Shown here piece after piece: positions 48,601-60,633 of a DNA stretch of 64,000 nucleotides. Below the pieces are notes generated by a model that was given only the letters and a program-made list of their open reading frames with translations, was not told the origin of the DNA and did no database searches. Position 1 is the first letter of the stretch. Each line of letters begins with the position of its first letter. Origin of the DNA: Trichoplax adhaerens (taxonomy: Eukaryota; Placozoa; Uniplacotomia; Trichoplacea; Trichoplacidae); assembly GCF_000150275.1 (NCBI RefSeq), contig NW_002060958.1, positions 1,000,272 to 1,064,271 of the forward strand. The letters are read 5' to 3'. The position numbers and the translations under genes are program-made.

Positions 48601-51428
48601 TGTACGATGGTGTTTTGTACACTAGCATAATAATAATAATGTGGTACTAACTTTTAATCGAGCCAATTCTTCACCAATCGCCCCGCTAGCTTTGGCAACT
48701 AGAGCCTGATGATATTCAGCCACGGCGTGATACATTGCCTGTTTACCTGATACCATAGGTAGCCAATCCTTTTCCCATAAAGCACGTACACCAGGTGTTT
48801 GCATGTTTTTGAATGCATCAGCATAGTTATTTCCAGTTTGCATGGCAATTTTTGCGACAATTCCATCTTTCATTTTATCTAAAGCAAGTTGATAGAGATC
48901 GGCGCATTATTTTCGTAATAAATTTATAGTACTGTATGAGAAGATTTCTAATTCATCCATTATGAGCCAGATGCGATAGCTTTAAAGTTGTGTATACGGA
49001 TTGTACGGATTGTAACTAAGATAAGCAACCGGGAAAGCAAAGGGTACCTTGACTGGCTTTAAGATAAAATGTCTCTTGAGATTGGGCAAGCATCAGTGCA
49101 CTTAGAGCCGTTAAGCATTCAATAGATAAATCTGGAGTTGTTCCTTGCGGAATATTGCTTGGAATATATTCTCGTAAATATTCAAAGATGCCAGCTGCAG
49201 TCTAGATATTCAATTTGATAAGAATTTGTTATAGTCAATTCAAATAACTTGCTATTCAAATGCAAGACAAGCAATTTTACTACCTGAAAGTATTTAGCAG
49301 TTAACTTCAAGCCATCATCAGTGTCAAGATTTTGAGTAACTGCAATTTGACTAGAAAGTGCGGCTGCATTAAATAGAACGCAAGATTTCTCAAAAGGCAA
49401 ACTCTTTGCACCTTTGAGAGAAAGTATAATTGGGCAACGTTAGAATATTGTCATAGTTGGCCTGTCAATACAAATCTAGTAGATGGATTGATCGTTTCGT
49501 GCACAAACGAGCATCGATAGCGCATAGTAACTCAACATGCAGGTTGATAAGTTGCAATTAAATAGTGATGTACTGTCTATATAGAATAAAAGAAATACTA
49601 ACTATGTTTTCTAGTACCAAACAGGCTGCCCTTGTCGAAAGCGTCTTGCCAAGTAAACGTTACACGTACCTGTCCACGTATAGAATAAATTAGTTCATTC
49701 AATTTCGATATTCCATCGATTTTAAATATTATTATTTATCAGTATTTTTAGATCAGAGCAAAAAGTATATTTATCTTATCAATGCAACTGACTAGGCGAT
49801 CAATAAGAGAAAGTGGGTAGAACTGATCGCGGTGGAAATCTACTACTGTACTTGCACTGCGGTACGACAGTTTGTAGAGAAGATTGAATTTTATGACTGA
49901 AGGTTGCGGTTGAAGTTTTCTTACCTCGCTCTCAGACACTGGCATCTTGGCTTCCATGACATTCAATTGATCGTAGTATCTACAATGTTCGAAGTATAAG
50001 GATACCATTCAGTGACACTCTATGTACAACAGAACATTACGCCAAATTCTTTTGGGTAGAATTGTTGTTCTGCTTTAGTTTACTCTTTCAGCATTTACAA
50101 CGAGTGTAAGATAATCTAGTCTAATTAGAGTACAAGTTTCAATTTATTTGCTCTTTCTAACAATAGTCATGCATCATCGTTAATAAAACGTGCAAGCAAT
50201 ATTTATAAATAGACTTGATACAGGGTTGATCGATGTCAAAACTGAAGACTTATTTAAGTTGCTACTCTCGTCATTAGGCTTCAATTTGAAAGTGCTAGTT
50301 ATTTGCTTCAGTATCCATAGACACGTACTGTACATATCGGATTTTTCAGTCTAAAAGTTGCTGTGTTTATTTCAATGGGCTCGTCAATAATAATATTAAC
50401 ACTATTTGATTGGTAGTTCATACGCCGTTATTTTGCTGTTATGTTTTGCAATCGTTGCATTCTATTTGAATGACAATCAGTTTATTGCGTATAGCCTAGA
50501 GGTGATTTTTAATGGATGGATATGCTTGATGGAATGAACTATCCACGAGAGGATGATGATTGTTCATTATCTCTTATTTTATCTTCCTATTGAACTTGGA
50601 AACTACCGTAATCGCTTTCATCACTATACGCGTCGAATGGATTGTAAAGACGATTGATTGCTTTGCCAGGCAGAAATTGATGTACAATATTACCCAGTTG
50701 GTTGAACTAGAGTACGATGTTGTGACTGTGTACCAGGGTATATCAACACACTGTATCTATGTTGGCAAAGCCAAAGTGTTTGCATCGCAGTAAAGAAAAC
50801 TCCCAGTTGAGCGATTATCATCTACGATTCCTCATGGCTACCATTGAGTAACATCGATTAAAAAGAAAGATATTCCACTATTGAAGTGAACCTTTTTCTC
50901 TACCACCATTGCTACTATACGATCATTCCATTTTCCTACATGGTTTGGATGTAAAGTAAAGTCGATCGAATTGGTGCAAGCAGCCAATATCCATCCAGTG
51001 CAATGTGTAGGTCTAGCACCCAGATTTGCATCAGAAAAATGGGTGAACCTGTTTCCACTTTCAGCTACAATACTGTACTCGACGCCGTCGTCCTGTACGC
51101 TACTGCGCATTACTATTAGGGCCAAGGGACTGGAAATCAACATGACCTATTTTACGACCATTGAATGTAGCATGCAAGAACCTGGAAAAGATCGTTATGC
51201 TGTTATTGCTATTGGAGTCTTTCCTCACCTGAGTAACATTTGTACGGCACTTTCATGCTTATCCAATCGCTTAGTGGCATTATTACGCAAAGTTTGCAAT
51301 TCGTCAATTTGCCCCTTGAATTGACCTCGTTCTTTATCGTAAGTATTGGCAATGAATTTATCTAACGGCTTGGAAAAATCGGTGGAATCGGCTTTCTTTA
51401 AAGCTAAAACAATAAATCGATCAGCCAT
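45673..51428 (-). CDS. PDCD6IP: ALIX / PDCD6IP, ESCRT-associated Bro1-V-PRD protein, about 17 exons
   Basis: Cytosolic adaptor that binds ESCRT-III (CHMP4) through its Bro1 domain and cargo through its V domain, acting in multivesicular-body sorting, abscission and membrane repair. Exons, 5' to 3': 51229-51428, 49925-49979, about 49602-49680, 49284-49412, 49049-49203, 48653-48870, 48430-48492, 48032-48323, 47763-47940, 47448-47670, 47318-47379, 47145-47239, 46896-47042, 46623-46762, 46422-46507, 46250-46332, 45673-46022; about 850 residues (human 868). Marks: start [62 protein letters not shown]; the Bro1 end [31 protein letters not shown] opening the V domain; [10 protein letters not shown] before the proline tail. 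The tail is Pro/Tyr/Gln-rich ([13 protein letters not shown]). No P(S/T)AP motif for TSG101 is seen in it. The ATG lies in GGAAAATGGC. Confidence 0.93.
49980..51228. other. ALIX intron 1
   Basis: This 1.25-kb intron is much longer than the other ALIX introns (about 60-370 bp). Open frames on both strands at 50560-50793 (+), 50838-51143 (-) and 50971-51324 (+) overlap each other and lack family resemblance; I take them as chance. No internal repeat is visible. Confidence 0.6.
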
Positions 51429-51589
51429 TTTCCCCTCAATTTGGATGCACTCTTGAATTTTTTCGCCCTTTTCTCCTCCACTCCAACTATTACTGTCAAA
51501 TTAGGCCAAAGGATATCCAAATTCACTGGGGGAACTTTTCGCCTTTGGATTCTTCTTTGCACTAAAGTGTCACTAGTACAGGACTACTG

Positions 51590-51805
51590 GTCCGGTCGCA
51601 AGGCAGTCGTCCACCTTTATACTGTACAGCCTTTGGTCATACTGTACACTGTACAGGATTGCCAGTCCAGTCGAAGGTCGTCCAATACCGTACAGTCCAT
51701 GTCTGACTGGACGAGAGACTGTACTGTACACTGTGGAATGGAATACTGTACTGTACTGTACTGTACAGTACAAAGCCTCTCCGTACACAATACAATGTAC
51801 TGTAA
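51590..51805. promoter_or_regulatory. palindrome cluster upstream of ALIX
   Basis: At 51617-51800 ACTGTACAGC, ACTGTACACTGTACAGGATT, CTGTACTGTACACTGTGG and TACTGTACTGTACTGTACAG follow one another. CCAGTCCAGTCG and GTCCGGTCGC spacers separate them. It starts about 190 bp upstream of the ALIX ATG. Similar clusters precede SMARCC and KANSL1. It may be a promoter-proximal element or a repeat favouring open chromatin; function is inference. Confidence 0.5.
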
Positions 51806-53711
51806 AGCGACCGACTGCCTATGACGTCGCACGACCCAGAGCCACACCCATCGCCATCGTCTATACCCCCTCCCATAGCAGGAATACTAAATTATGATGA
51901 TCAACTCCATTTTTCTTCTGATTACAACCACCATGTTAGGCCTGTGACGATGTTAATTGCCAACAATCCCCTTCATGAGACGATCATGGCAAGGTTGAAT
52001 CGCTACAGGGAAATTGGGGGTTGTATGGCATTTGTTTCTGCCTGGTAAAAGCTAAACATGGCCAAGTATTGATTTTCTCTTTTAATAATGGCGTGAGTGA
52101 TCTCTTGGACAAACTGGAAATACCGTGTATGATACCATACTAGCGGATCGATACAAATCCACTACGTAGCATGGCACTGCAGCCTTCAAAGGACTAGACA
52201 AGTCTTCCAATGACTTGACTGAGAGTCAACACGATTCAAGTGACGTCATTCGCGCGTGACAGTATTGTACCACGGCCGAGTGAAACCCCAACGGTCGAGT
52301 ACGGTAATGTTCTAATTTTAGTACAGTGACGTAAACCAAGAACCTCGATCACACTCGATGACGTCACTAGTCTGGTGGTCGCTTATACGCAACTACAGGG
52401 CTGGAGATTGACCACCATGGCACGTGACTTGTACAAGGCTGCCACCGACTGCACATGCGCCACTGTCGGATGGCATGGATTGGAAAGTGGACCGAAATCC
52501 AATTTCTCAATATGGCAAATCAAAACATCAAGAGCGAATTGCTCTAGGTTGGACTGATCTATCTGCTTGGATTATGAGCTCATTTGAAAGTATATTTCTT
52601 CCAAGTTGAATGATATAATTTAAGGCGACACTATAGCTGAACAGTGAACATCTTTCAGCTATTTTAGAGGCCTTGCTATGCTGTTGTCCTACTGGTCTTC
52701 TAGACAGTGCATGACTGCGAAAGCGCAACAAAACCTCCACTTGATCAGCGCCTCCTACAAAAGCAATGCAAGAGACAATTTCTCTCTATTTTGAGGTAGC
52801 TTCCGACATGGGACTCGACTGCAACGATACAACATGCTCATGGCATAGATTATCACAGTACAGTCAATGCATCGTTTAGTTTACTTTTATGGCACTGGTA
52901 TGGTGCTCGGAAGTTATTCCCTGCCCAAGAGTGATCATGCTGCAAAAGTACCACTCAGCTTCGACTTGATCAGGGACTTGCAGAGAAATCGAAGCAATTC
53001 CTCTCTATTTGAATTAAAGATACTTTTAATATGAGGAGTAAGACTGTACTAATAATAGCAGGGTCATGGTATGCATTACCACAATGTAGAGTAAATGCAT
53101 CCTTTAGTCTGGTAATCCTTCTACTCTACAAGATAGATTAGTCAGTATGACTACGGTAAATATTTTGTTGCAGTGTATGTCAATGGCACTGAGATGGAGG
53201 AAAACCCGTGGCCGTGAATCTATCGTTCCACATGAAATTGTGCCAGTCTTCATCAATGCTTCCTATCCAAGGTTAATAGGCTGTACTGGCCACAAAGTAA
53301 TGAAATCAACAATGACTCTCATTTTAGCCTCGTCTGCAGTTGATCCTTAACCGGTTCATTCGTGCAGTGGGGATAGAATGGAGATAGCGTAAGCTTCACA
53401 AGACAGCCAGGACAAGATTTTAAACTGAAAAGAAGGATAGTCTATGGAGTACTTGCTGATTGTATACTGTAAACCTTGCCTTCAACGAGGTAGAAGTAGA
53501 AAATGGATTGGAAAGCGTATGATAGCCGCCCAATACAATCGATTTCAGTCGGCAATATTGTCATTCACTCATAAATTACCTTGATCGTCCTAGCCATGAT
53601 ACCCTACCTGCATTAACCCCTGAAGGAACAGGCATGAGAATTGCAAAATTGCCCATAGTTTACAGCTAGCCTTGCATAGATGACATCAACATCCATCATA
53701 TTAATCAATAC
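51806..53711. other. intergenic with CRE-like sites, no assigned gene
   Basis: A plus frame at 51821-52048 begins MTSHDPEPHPSPSSIPPPIA; it points away from ALIX and could be the first exon of a divergent gene, but no continuation is found. Two perfect CRE palindromes TGACGTCA lie at 52251-52258 and 52359-52366, with CACGTG near 52422. A frame at 53147-53350 is similarly unsupported. The stretch is slightly GC-richer than the flanks, which together with the sites hints at a promoter. Confidence 0.35.
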
Positions 53712-54690
53712 AATCTAGAATGAAGTTAATAATTCACTCATCACAAACTACAGGTGACATCGAAAGTATCATTTTAGCTGTTAGTGAGTGATCGTCACTG
53801 TAATACGTCTTATGTGAGTATAAGGATGAGATCTAAAGTTGATGTTTGCAGAGTGCATCAACAAACTATCCACCTCCATTAATGACGACTTACAATTTCG
53901 AGACAGGATCTAGAATGAAGTTAATAATTCACTCATCACAAACTACAGGTGACATCGAAAGTATCATTTTAGCTGTTAGTGAGTGATCGTCACTGTAATA
54001 CGTTTTATGTGAGTATAAGGATGAGATCTAAAGTTGATGTTTGCAGAGTGCATCAACAAACTATCCACCTCCATTAATGACGACTTACAATTTCGAGACA
54101 GGATCTAGAATGAAGTTAATAATTCACTCATCACAAACTACAGGTGACATCGAAAGTATCATTTTAGCTGTTAGTGAGTGATCGACACTGTAATACGTCT
54201 TATACGAGTATAGGGATGAGATCTAAAGTTAATATTTACATGGTGCATCTAGAAACTGTCTACCTCCATTAATGACGACTTACAATTTCGAGACAGGATC
54301 TAGAATGAAGTTAATAATTCACTCATCACAAAGCACAGAAGACATCGAAAGTATCATTTTCGCTGTTAGTGAGTGATCGTCACTGTAATACGTCTTATGT
54401 GAGTATAAGGATGAGATCTAAAGTTGATGTTTGCAGAGTGCATCAACAAACTGTCCACCTCCATTAATGACGACTTACAATTTCGAGACAGGATCTAGAA
54501 TGAAGTTAATAATTCACTCATCACAAAGTACAGAAGACATCGAAAGTATCATTTTAGCTGTTAGTGAGTGATCGTCACTGTAATACGTTTTATGTGAGTA
54601 TAGGGATGAGATTTAAAGTTAATATTTACATGGTGCATCTAGAAACTGTCCACCTCCATTAATGACGACTCACAATTTGGAGACAGGATA
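53712..54690. repeat. tandem array, 195-bp unit, 5 copies
   Basis: ATCTAGAATGAAGTTAATAA occurs at 53712, 53908, 54103, 54298 and 54493, spacing 195-196 bp. Each unit continues TTCACTCATCACAAACTACA, GGTGACATCGAAAGTATCAT, GTTAGTGAGTGATCGTCACT and CTCCATTAATGACGACTTAC. Two sub-types alternate (TTGCAGAGTGCATCAACAAA versus TTACATGGTGCATCTAGAAA). Copies are more than 90% alike. No coding content. Confidence 0.93.
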
Positions 54691-55641
54691 ATGATGAAAT
54701 TATACCACTGGCAATAGCCAAACTTTTTCAAGTTAAAGCCAGGGGAATAGGATAGACTAGCTATCAGTCCATCATGTACAAATCGATCAGGTCTTTTTGA
54801 GTACTACAAGTTGTTCATCTTGTATTTCTTGCTTTTTCACTAAAGCGTGCTACATCCTGCTAGGCACTGGCTCTTGATCATATTACTAGTAACACACCAT
54901 GCTGCTGACGAGTCCTGACAGCTATTCAACTCTGCCAATGGTTGATTACTTGATAGATATAGGCATTTATTGCCATTCAATACGAGTTAAAACATTATTT
55001 AGTATATTGTAATAAGGGTATTTATTCTTTTATTGATGTAGTAGACGGATTAGAATTTATATAATTAGATTGTGGTTAGAATAGCTATCCTTGACTCTGT
55101 AGATCGAAACGGCAATTCTTTCAGAATATAGTCATTGTATTGCAAGGAAATTTATGGATAATTTAAAACTATTTGTATGAATCACACGACACTAGTTGAT
55201 GCTAGGATACTCTACTATAGTTTATATCTTACAAATTAAGAAAGAATTCGAAGTAATAGTATAACATCAAAGTAGAATCACGGAACACAAGAGCTGATTA
55301 TGCAAATTCCCATATGGCAAGAGAATCGATAGGAGACCAAATCGATTCGTCAACAGGTTATAATTTAAATGGTAAAAACTCTGAACGAATATCAAGTTAG
55401 AGAAAACAACTTTTGTAATATAGCCTAGAAACCATCTGCAGCTATAGTTGTCTCTTACCCAGAAATAAAAATATAGAATATGGCTGTCTTTACTATTACT
55501 GTCATGGATACGCATTCGCATATATTAATAATATTAATATGATAAATTGAGCTACGATGATGCAAACAAAATAAAGTAGCACCATCAGACATCGTTGTAG
55601 GTATAACTATAATACAAATCAATTTACTTATACTGTAGGAT
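54691..55641. other. intergenic, 3' of the sorting nexin
   Basis: AT-rich sequence downstream of the minus-strand sorting nexin. Overlapping short frames at 55267-55685 carry no family signal. No RNA gene is seen. Confidence 0.4.
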
Positions 55642-58600
55642 CTATTCCATATTGTCCACCACGATAGCTCTTTTACGGCGATCAATTGGTATCTCTAAGG
55701 TATATTTCATGGCAGCCCATTTGCTATGATACTGTAATAAGAAGAAATAACGGTTATTTAACATGCCAGAAAAGGCTTGATGCCATCCAATACGATAACA
55801 ACGACAATTTAGTTGAGTAGTTGTTATTCACCTGTTCATAAACTTTACATCTTCTTTCTGAATATTCCAGCAATATTTGTTGCATTTCCAATTCTTTTTG
55901 ATAGTCAAATTGCTCAATCTCATTCGACATATCTAAGCACATGACTTCTAGATGAGCTTTAGATGCATTCTGCTTCGATAGAACCTGCAATATTGGCGCA
56001 CAAGGGCAAGAAAATGGTATAAAAATTGCATTAATAAAATAAGTTAGCTTACTCGGGCGTGCTTCCTCTGCAGTACTTAAATCCTCAACTTTGATTACCT
56101 AACGAGTAGAACAGAAACAACTATAATCCTACATTGCTTTTACCTCATTGCGGCTTTCGCTAAAAGGATTGTCTAAATCTTCATTGCTACATAGAACGAC
56201 CTTTCCATCCGGTTGTTGGCTCTAAGTTTGACAGACAAAAATAATAAGTACAGTTCGATCAATCAATCACGTCCAGCAATGGTTAGACTATATATTATAC
56301 TATCAAGCTACACAGGACGTACATTGGCATTCTCATACTGCCTAGCTTCTTCTTCCCAGAATAGGAAATTGTCGATAGCGCGTTCAATTCGATCAAGGTA
56401 CGTCTAAAGTGGATAAATGAAACTAATGTTTTACCAAACTGCTATCAACGTAAAGAGGCCATTACGTAAATATTCATAAGCAAAGTGCTAATGTTTTTAA
56501 TTATGTTTTCTTTCAAGCAAAAGTTTCTACACTACTGTTTCTACACTACAGGTCTACAGCAGGCATCAAACTGCGGTCTTAAAAATGTCTTGCAAACGGA
56601 ATTTACTATCTCTACTGTCGTGCAATTACAGTTTTTCCCCCAGAGATAGCCAGTCTCACTTTGAGTATATTGCTACCGGTTTTAATTAAAGTATTTCTAT
56701 TCAACACAATTTTCTATCACTACCATCTAGTCTGCAGTATTTTGAAAGATAGCCAGCATCATCTTGACAATATTATCACAAAAAATAACAAAAAATCTTT
56801 CATTTAGTAGCTAAGTGCCATCACAAACGGTCTGCATGACAGTTTCTAAGAAGAACTAGTATGACAGTATCGCCTTGACAGTATTGAAACAACAGTTGAA
56901 ATAAATCTTTCAAATAGCAATATGACGACAAAACATCTTTCATGAACAGCTATGGTGCCATCACTAATATTCTACACTGCAATTTTCCAAGGATAACTAG
57001 TATGACCCTGACAGTATTGAAGCAAAAGTTGGAATGAAATTCTTCAAATATGATTTACAAGTGTTGACAATATTGAAGCAAAAATAGATGAACATTGCTT
57101 GCTTAAATCACCATAAAATTCCCCTTTTGTGCAGTAAGCTATTGATTCTGATAGAGTAGAAACATTTCAACTTACCTTTGCACTTTGAACATAGGCAATC
57201 AAACTCAATATATCCAAAATTAAGGATTGATCATTGATTAAATTCTATATCGTATTAGTAGCAAAAGAAAATGAAATAAGATCATCAATAAAAACGATCG
57301 TCTATACTTAACAAATCAGCGATACAACTGCAGCTAATAGACTTGAAAGCCTATAGTATAAAACTTGGCTATATCGAGCCCCTTTGACTCACTTTATTCT
57401 TATCGGCTTCATCTTGCATTCGACAAAGCTGAGAGCAAATTTCCTAAATAAAGGCACATTTCATTTTCATATTTTAGCCATTCTCTCCTCAAAAAGAATA
57501 GAGGCTTAAATTTTTATGGTATACGCTATCGTTGAGTTAAATTTAGCGTTACTATCATCAAAATACCAAATGAATCACCTGGAGAAATGTATCACTTGGT
57601 TCAGAATGACCAATACCTTCTATTGCATGGAAAACGGTATCTACATTATCAGAATGATATCCATAACGGTCGTAAGAAGTGTAAAATTGAGTAAATCACG
57701 CCGCAAACGTAGTATACAGTAGTAAATATGCTATTCAATGATCTAGGTGGAATAAACGACACTAATCATCTTTTGCGAAATAGTAGACCTGATATTTTGC
57801 TCTTATCCATTTCTTCTATGTTGTTCTGCAACATAGTTAAATTGGCAATTAAAGTATTCATGTAATCCTGATAAATGAATAAGATTAAAAGAAATGGATA
57901 AATATTCATATTAAAAGCAGAGAACTGCAAAATATCAGCATTGAATGGAAAGGGTTGTAATAAATCATTATTTCAAATGCAGTATACATATATATTTATG
58001 AGTCCATGTTTCTACTCTCAATAAGTGTTTTGAAGCTCGTTGACCTAATATAAAATGACTATTTCCTACAACTACTTTATATCATGTCTAATATCGACAT
58101 ACCTGTGCCTTACGAAGCGTTGAATTTTCGTCTTTCTCCATCCGAATAGGTTTATGATGGATCGTTTCATATGGATTTTCTAACTGACTGTAATCGTTTT
58201 GAATCGATTTTAGCTCCTAAAATAAAGTTATAGTGGAAGATTTAGGCATGCATAATACGACCAGTAATCAACGCAAGATAAATCTATGATGGGTGGTAGT
58301 AAAACCTGGTTTAATATTCGTATTGGAGTAGTTATTTACCTCGTTGGAGCCAGTAATAAATACTTTAAAATATGGGTGTTTTCGAAGAATCTAAATAGTT
58401 CATTTCATAAATGAAAATAGAATAGAAAAATTAAATCCGTGATTCGAAAGTATGGAATGTTGTAGCCAACATTGAGTTAATATATTATACACTCGTAGGA
58501 TAACTATAATGTCATAGCAATAGACATACTAAGCTCTATATAAATTGATTAAACAAATAGTCTAGAAAAATAACGTCAGTGTTTCCTTAAAATAAAAGCG

Positions 58601-60633
58601 AATTTTTTCATCATATTAACATTGATCTCATCAGACAATGTATTTTCGTAAAAGTGTCACGATTTCCTTACAAGACTGCCTTAGAAAGTCTTTAATAGGC
58701 AACTAAGCTGGCAAGTAAAGCCTTACTAAAGTACCACAACATTTCAGCACTTTATTCCTAATTATTAATATGGCAAAGTAATTGATCTAGATCCGATATG
58801 ATGCCCGTTGAGGCATCATTTTAAGCTCATCTGAGCATCTTCTCATTTTCCACGTGCAATGGAGTAAAACTTAGGTAAATCATAAACGAAATAAAATTGA
58901 AAATTGACTAGCTACCGTAGTCATGAATGATCCTTCTGTCCATGTTGCGAGATAAATTGTTATGTAATTAATTGAATCAGTTTTGATTTTGAATTTCCAT
59001 TATGTATTTTAACGAAAGGTACTTATAACAAATATTTATGTTGATAATGAATGTAAATAATTCATTAATTCCGCTTATTCTTTCATAGATTTTCAAATGA
59101 TATTAGCCATTTTAATTTAATTACGTTACTATTGTTGAAGCTCATTAAATTCTATTACTTTTTGTTCTTATTGATAGTAAATTTGTACAGTAGGACTATT
59201 CTAGCCTGGTATCGTATATTGTTGATGTTAACAAGAAAGAATTATCCCCTCCATGTCTATTTATACGTTCAAGGTAGAAGTAATTTTATTTGATACCGTA
59301 TTCTAATTTGTCATAGTAGAGGGTATGGCAATTATTGCAGACATGTCTAGATTAGTATTGAAGAATTTTATAATAACCTTGTGCCTACTAATCCGTGATA
59401 GAAATCGCTGCATTTCTTGTACAGTTTCTAATGGGATAAGGCAACTCTTTAGTGATTTTTAGAATGGATTAATATTTGCTCTATGCATTATATTATACAA
59501 TTAAATACTTTACTGACCTATTTTTGATTTGCCTGAAGCATCTCGTAATGGTGGAACAATCCTTTCCGGATTGACCATCTGCCGAAATTAATAACATAAT
59601 GATCATTATATTTATACTATAAACTAATTAACAGATATCATCAATCAAAATTCAATTATCTTTCTTCTTATAATCACTACATTACCTGTAAGGCTTCTCT
59701 TAGCCAAATTAAATCTTGTTTACTACGATTGACCTCAATCAAACTTTTATCAAAGATTGTCAGATTGGTCTGTAGTAAGGGAAAGTAAAATAAATAATCA
59801 ACCCAATGAATTAGAGTACATATCACAACCTTCTTGTAATAGTCTGTTTCAATACAGAAATACATTCTTCTTAATTTAGTAGCTCAGTTAAGGACAGACA
59901 CCGCAATATTCATGCTAGTGTACATGAAGGAGAATAGTCCGGTAAATCGATAAGATCATGAACTGATACTGGAATAGAATGCTGTTTATAAACTGAAAAA
60001 CTAACGATTCCTACTCAGAACATCATCTATAAAATAAATATTTCACTATGTACTGTATAGGGGTCAGCATTAAAGGTGAAAATGATGCAATTGCCAAACA
60101 AAATTTAAACTAGAAGTGTTAGGGTCTAGAGTATCTAAAGCTTTGTAATAACGGTGGAGGGCAATTTAAAATCATTGTTGATTCTGTCAATTACCATTTC
60201 TATATAATCTTGGCAAAGATACTATTCTACGATTGCAATAAATCGTGCTATTCGTACTGAATAACATTATGAAATAAGGAAATCAATTTGAATGGTCCTG
60301 CTGTATAAGGAAACCGCCATAAATCGCATTACTTAGATTGAGGTAGCTTTTAAATACCTTAGTTATTATTTTAAATGGTGATTCTTGATCTTCATCGATG
60401 CAGGTTACATTAATGATGAGAGTATGTATTGCTTCTTTGTGGCTACCATATTGAAAGAGATAGATTGAATAGATGGTGATTCATCATTGGAAAAGATTTT
60501 TCTTGCTGTTTTCTTGATAGTTGGAATATTAAAGAACATTCTATGAATACTTACACAGATTTAGGTGATGTTGGAACAGACACCGATGCAGAGGCGATAT
60601 GCGAATTACATGTTTTCGAATGGCTTTCTAAGT
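55642..60633 (-). CDS. PX-BAR sorting nexin, SNX5/6-like (exons partly unresolved)
   Basis: Sorting nexins of this class bind endosomal phosphoinositides by a PX domain and tubulate membrane with a BAR domain, often with retromer. Exons recognised, 5' to 3': 60555-60633 (tentative), 60358-60444, 59686-59769, 59518-59578, 58340-58390, 58103-58216, 57789-57867, 57579-57640, 57393-57443, 57176-57244, 56323-56403, 56144-56221, 55832-55984, 55642-55731 (stop 55642-55644). PX: SPFKIITKTNLTIFDKSLIE, DLIWLREALQ, PERIVPPL and the end ILRKHPYFKVFITGSNE; the FKIITKTNL and WLREAL parts resemble SNX5/6. BAR: EICSQLCRMQDEADKNK, SLILDILSLIAYVQSAK, a YENAN motif as in SNX6, and EIEQFDYQKELEMQQILLEY. At least one exon between 58391 and 59517 is missing (phase mismatch), a 15-nt microexon near 56053-56067 is possible, and the true start is not found. 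The exact subfamily is uncertain. Confidence 0.7.

Noticed and set aside
50560..51324. A nested gene in ALIX intron 1
   Set aside because: Frames overlap on both strands, the composition is hydrophobic by AT content, and there are no domain motifs or matching splice sites.
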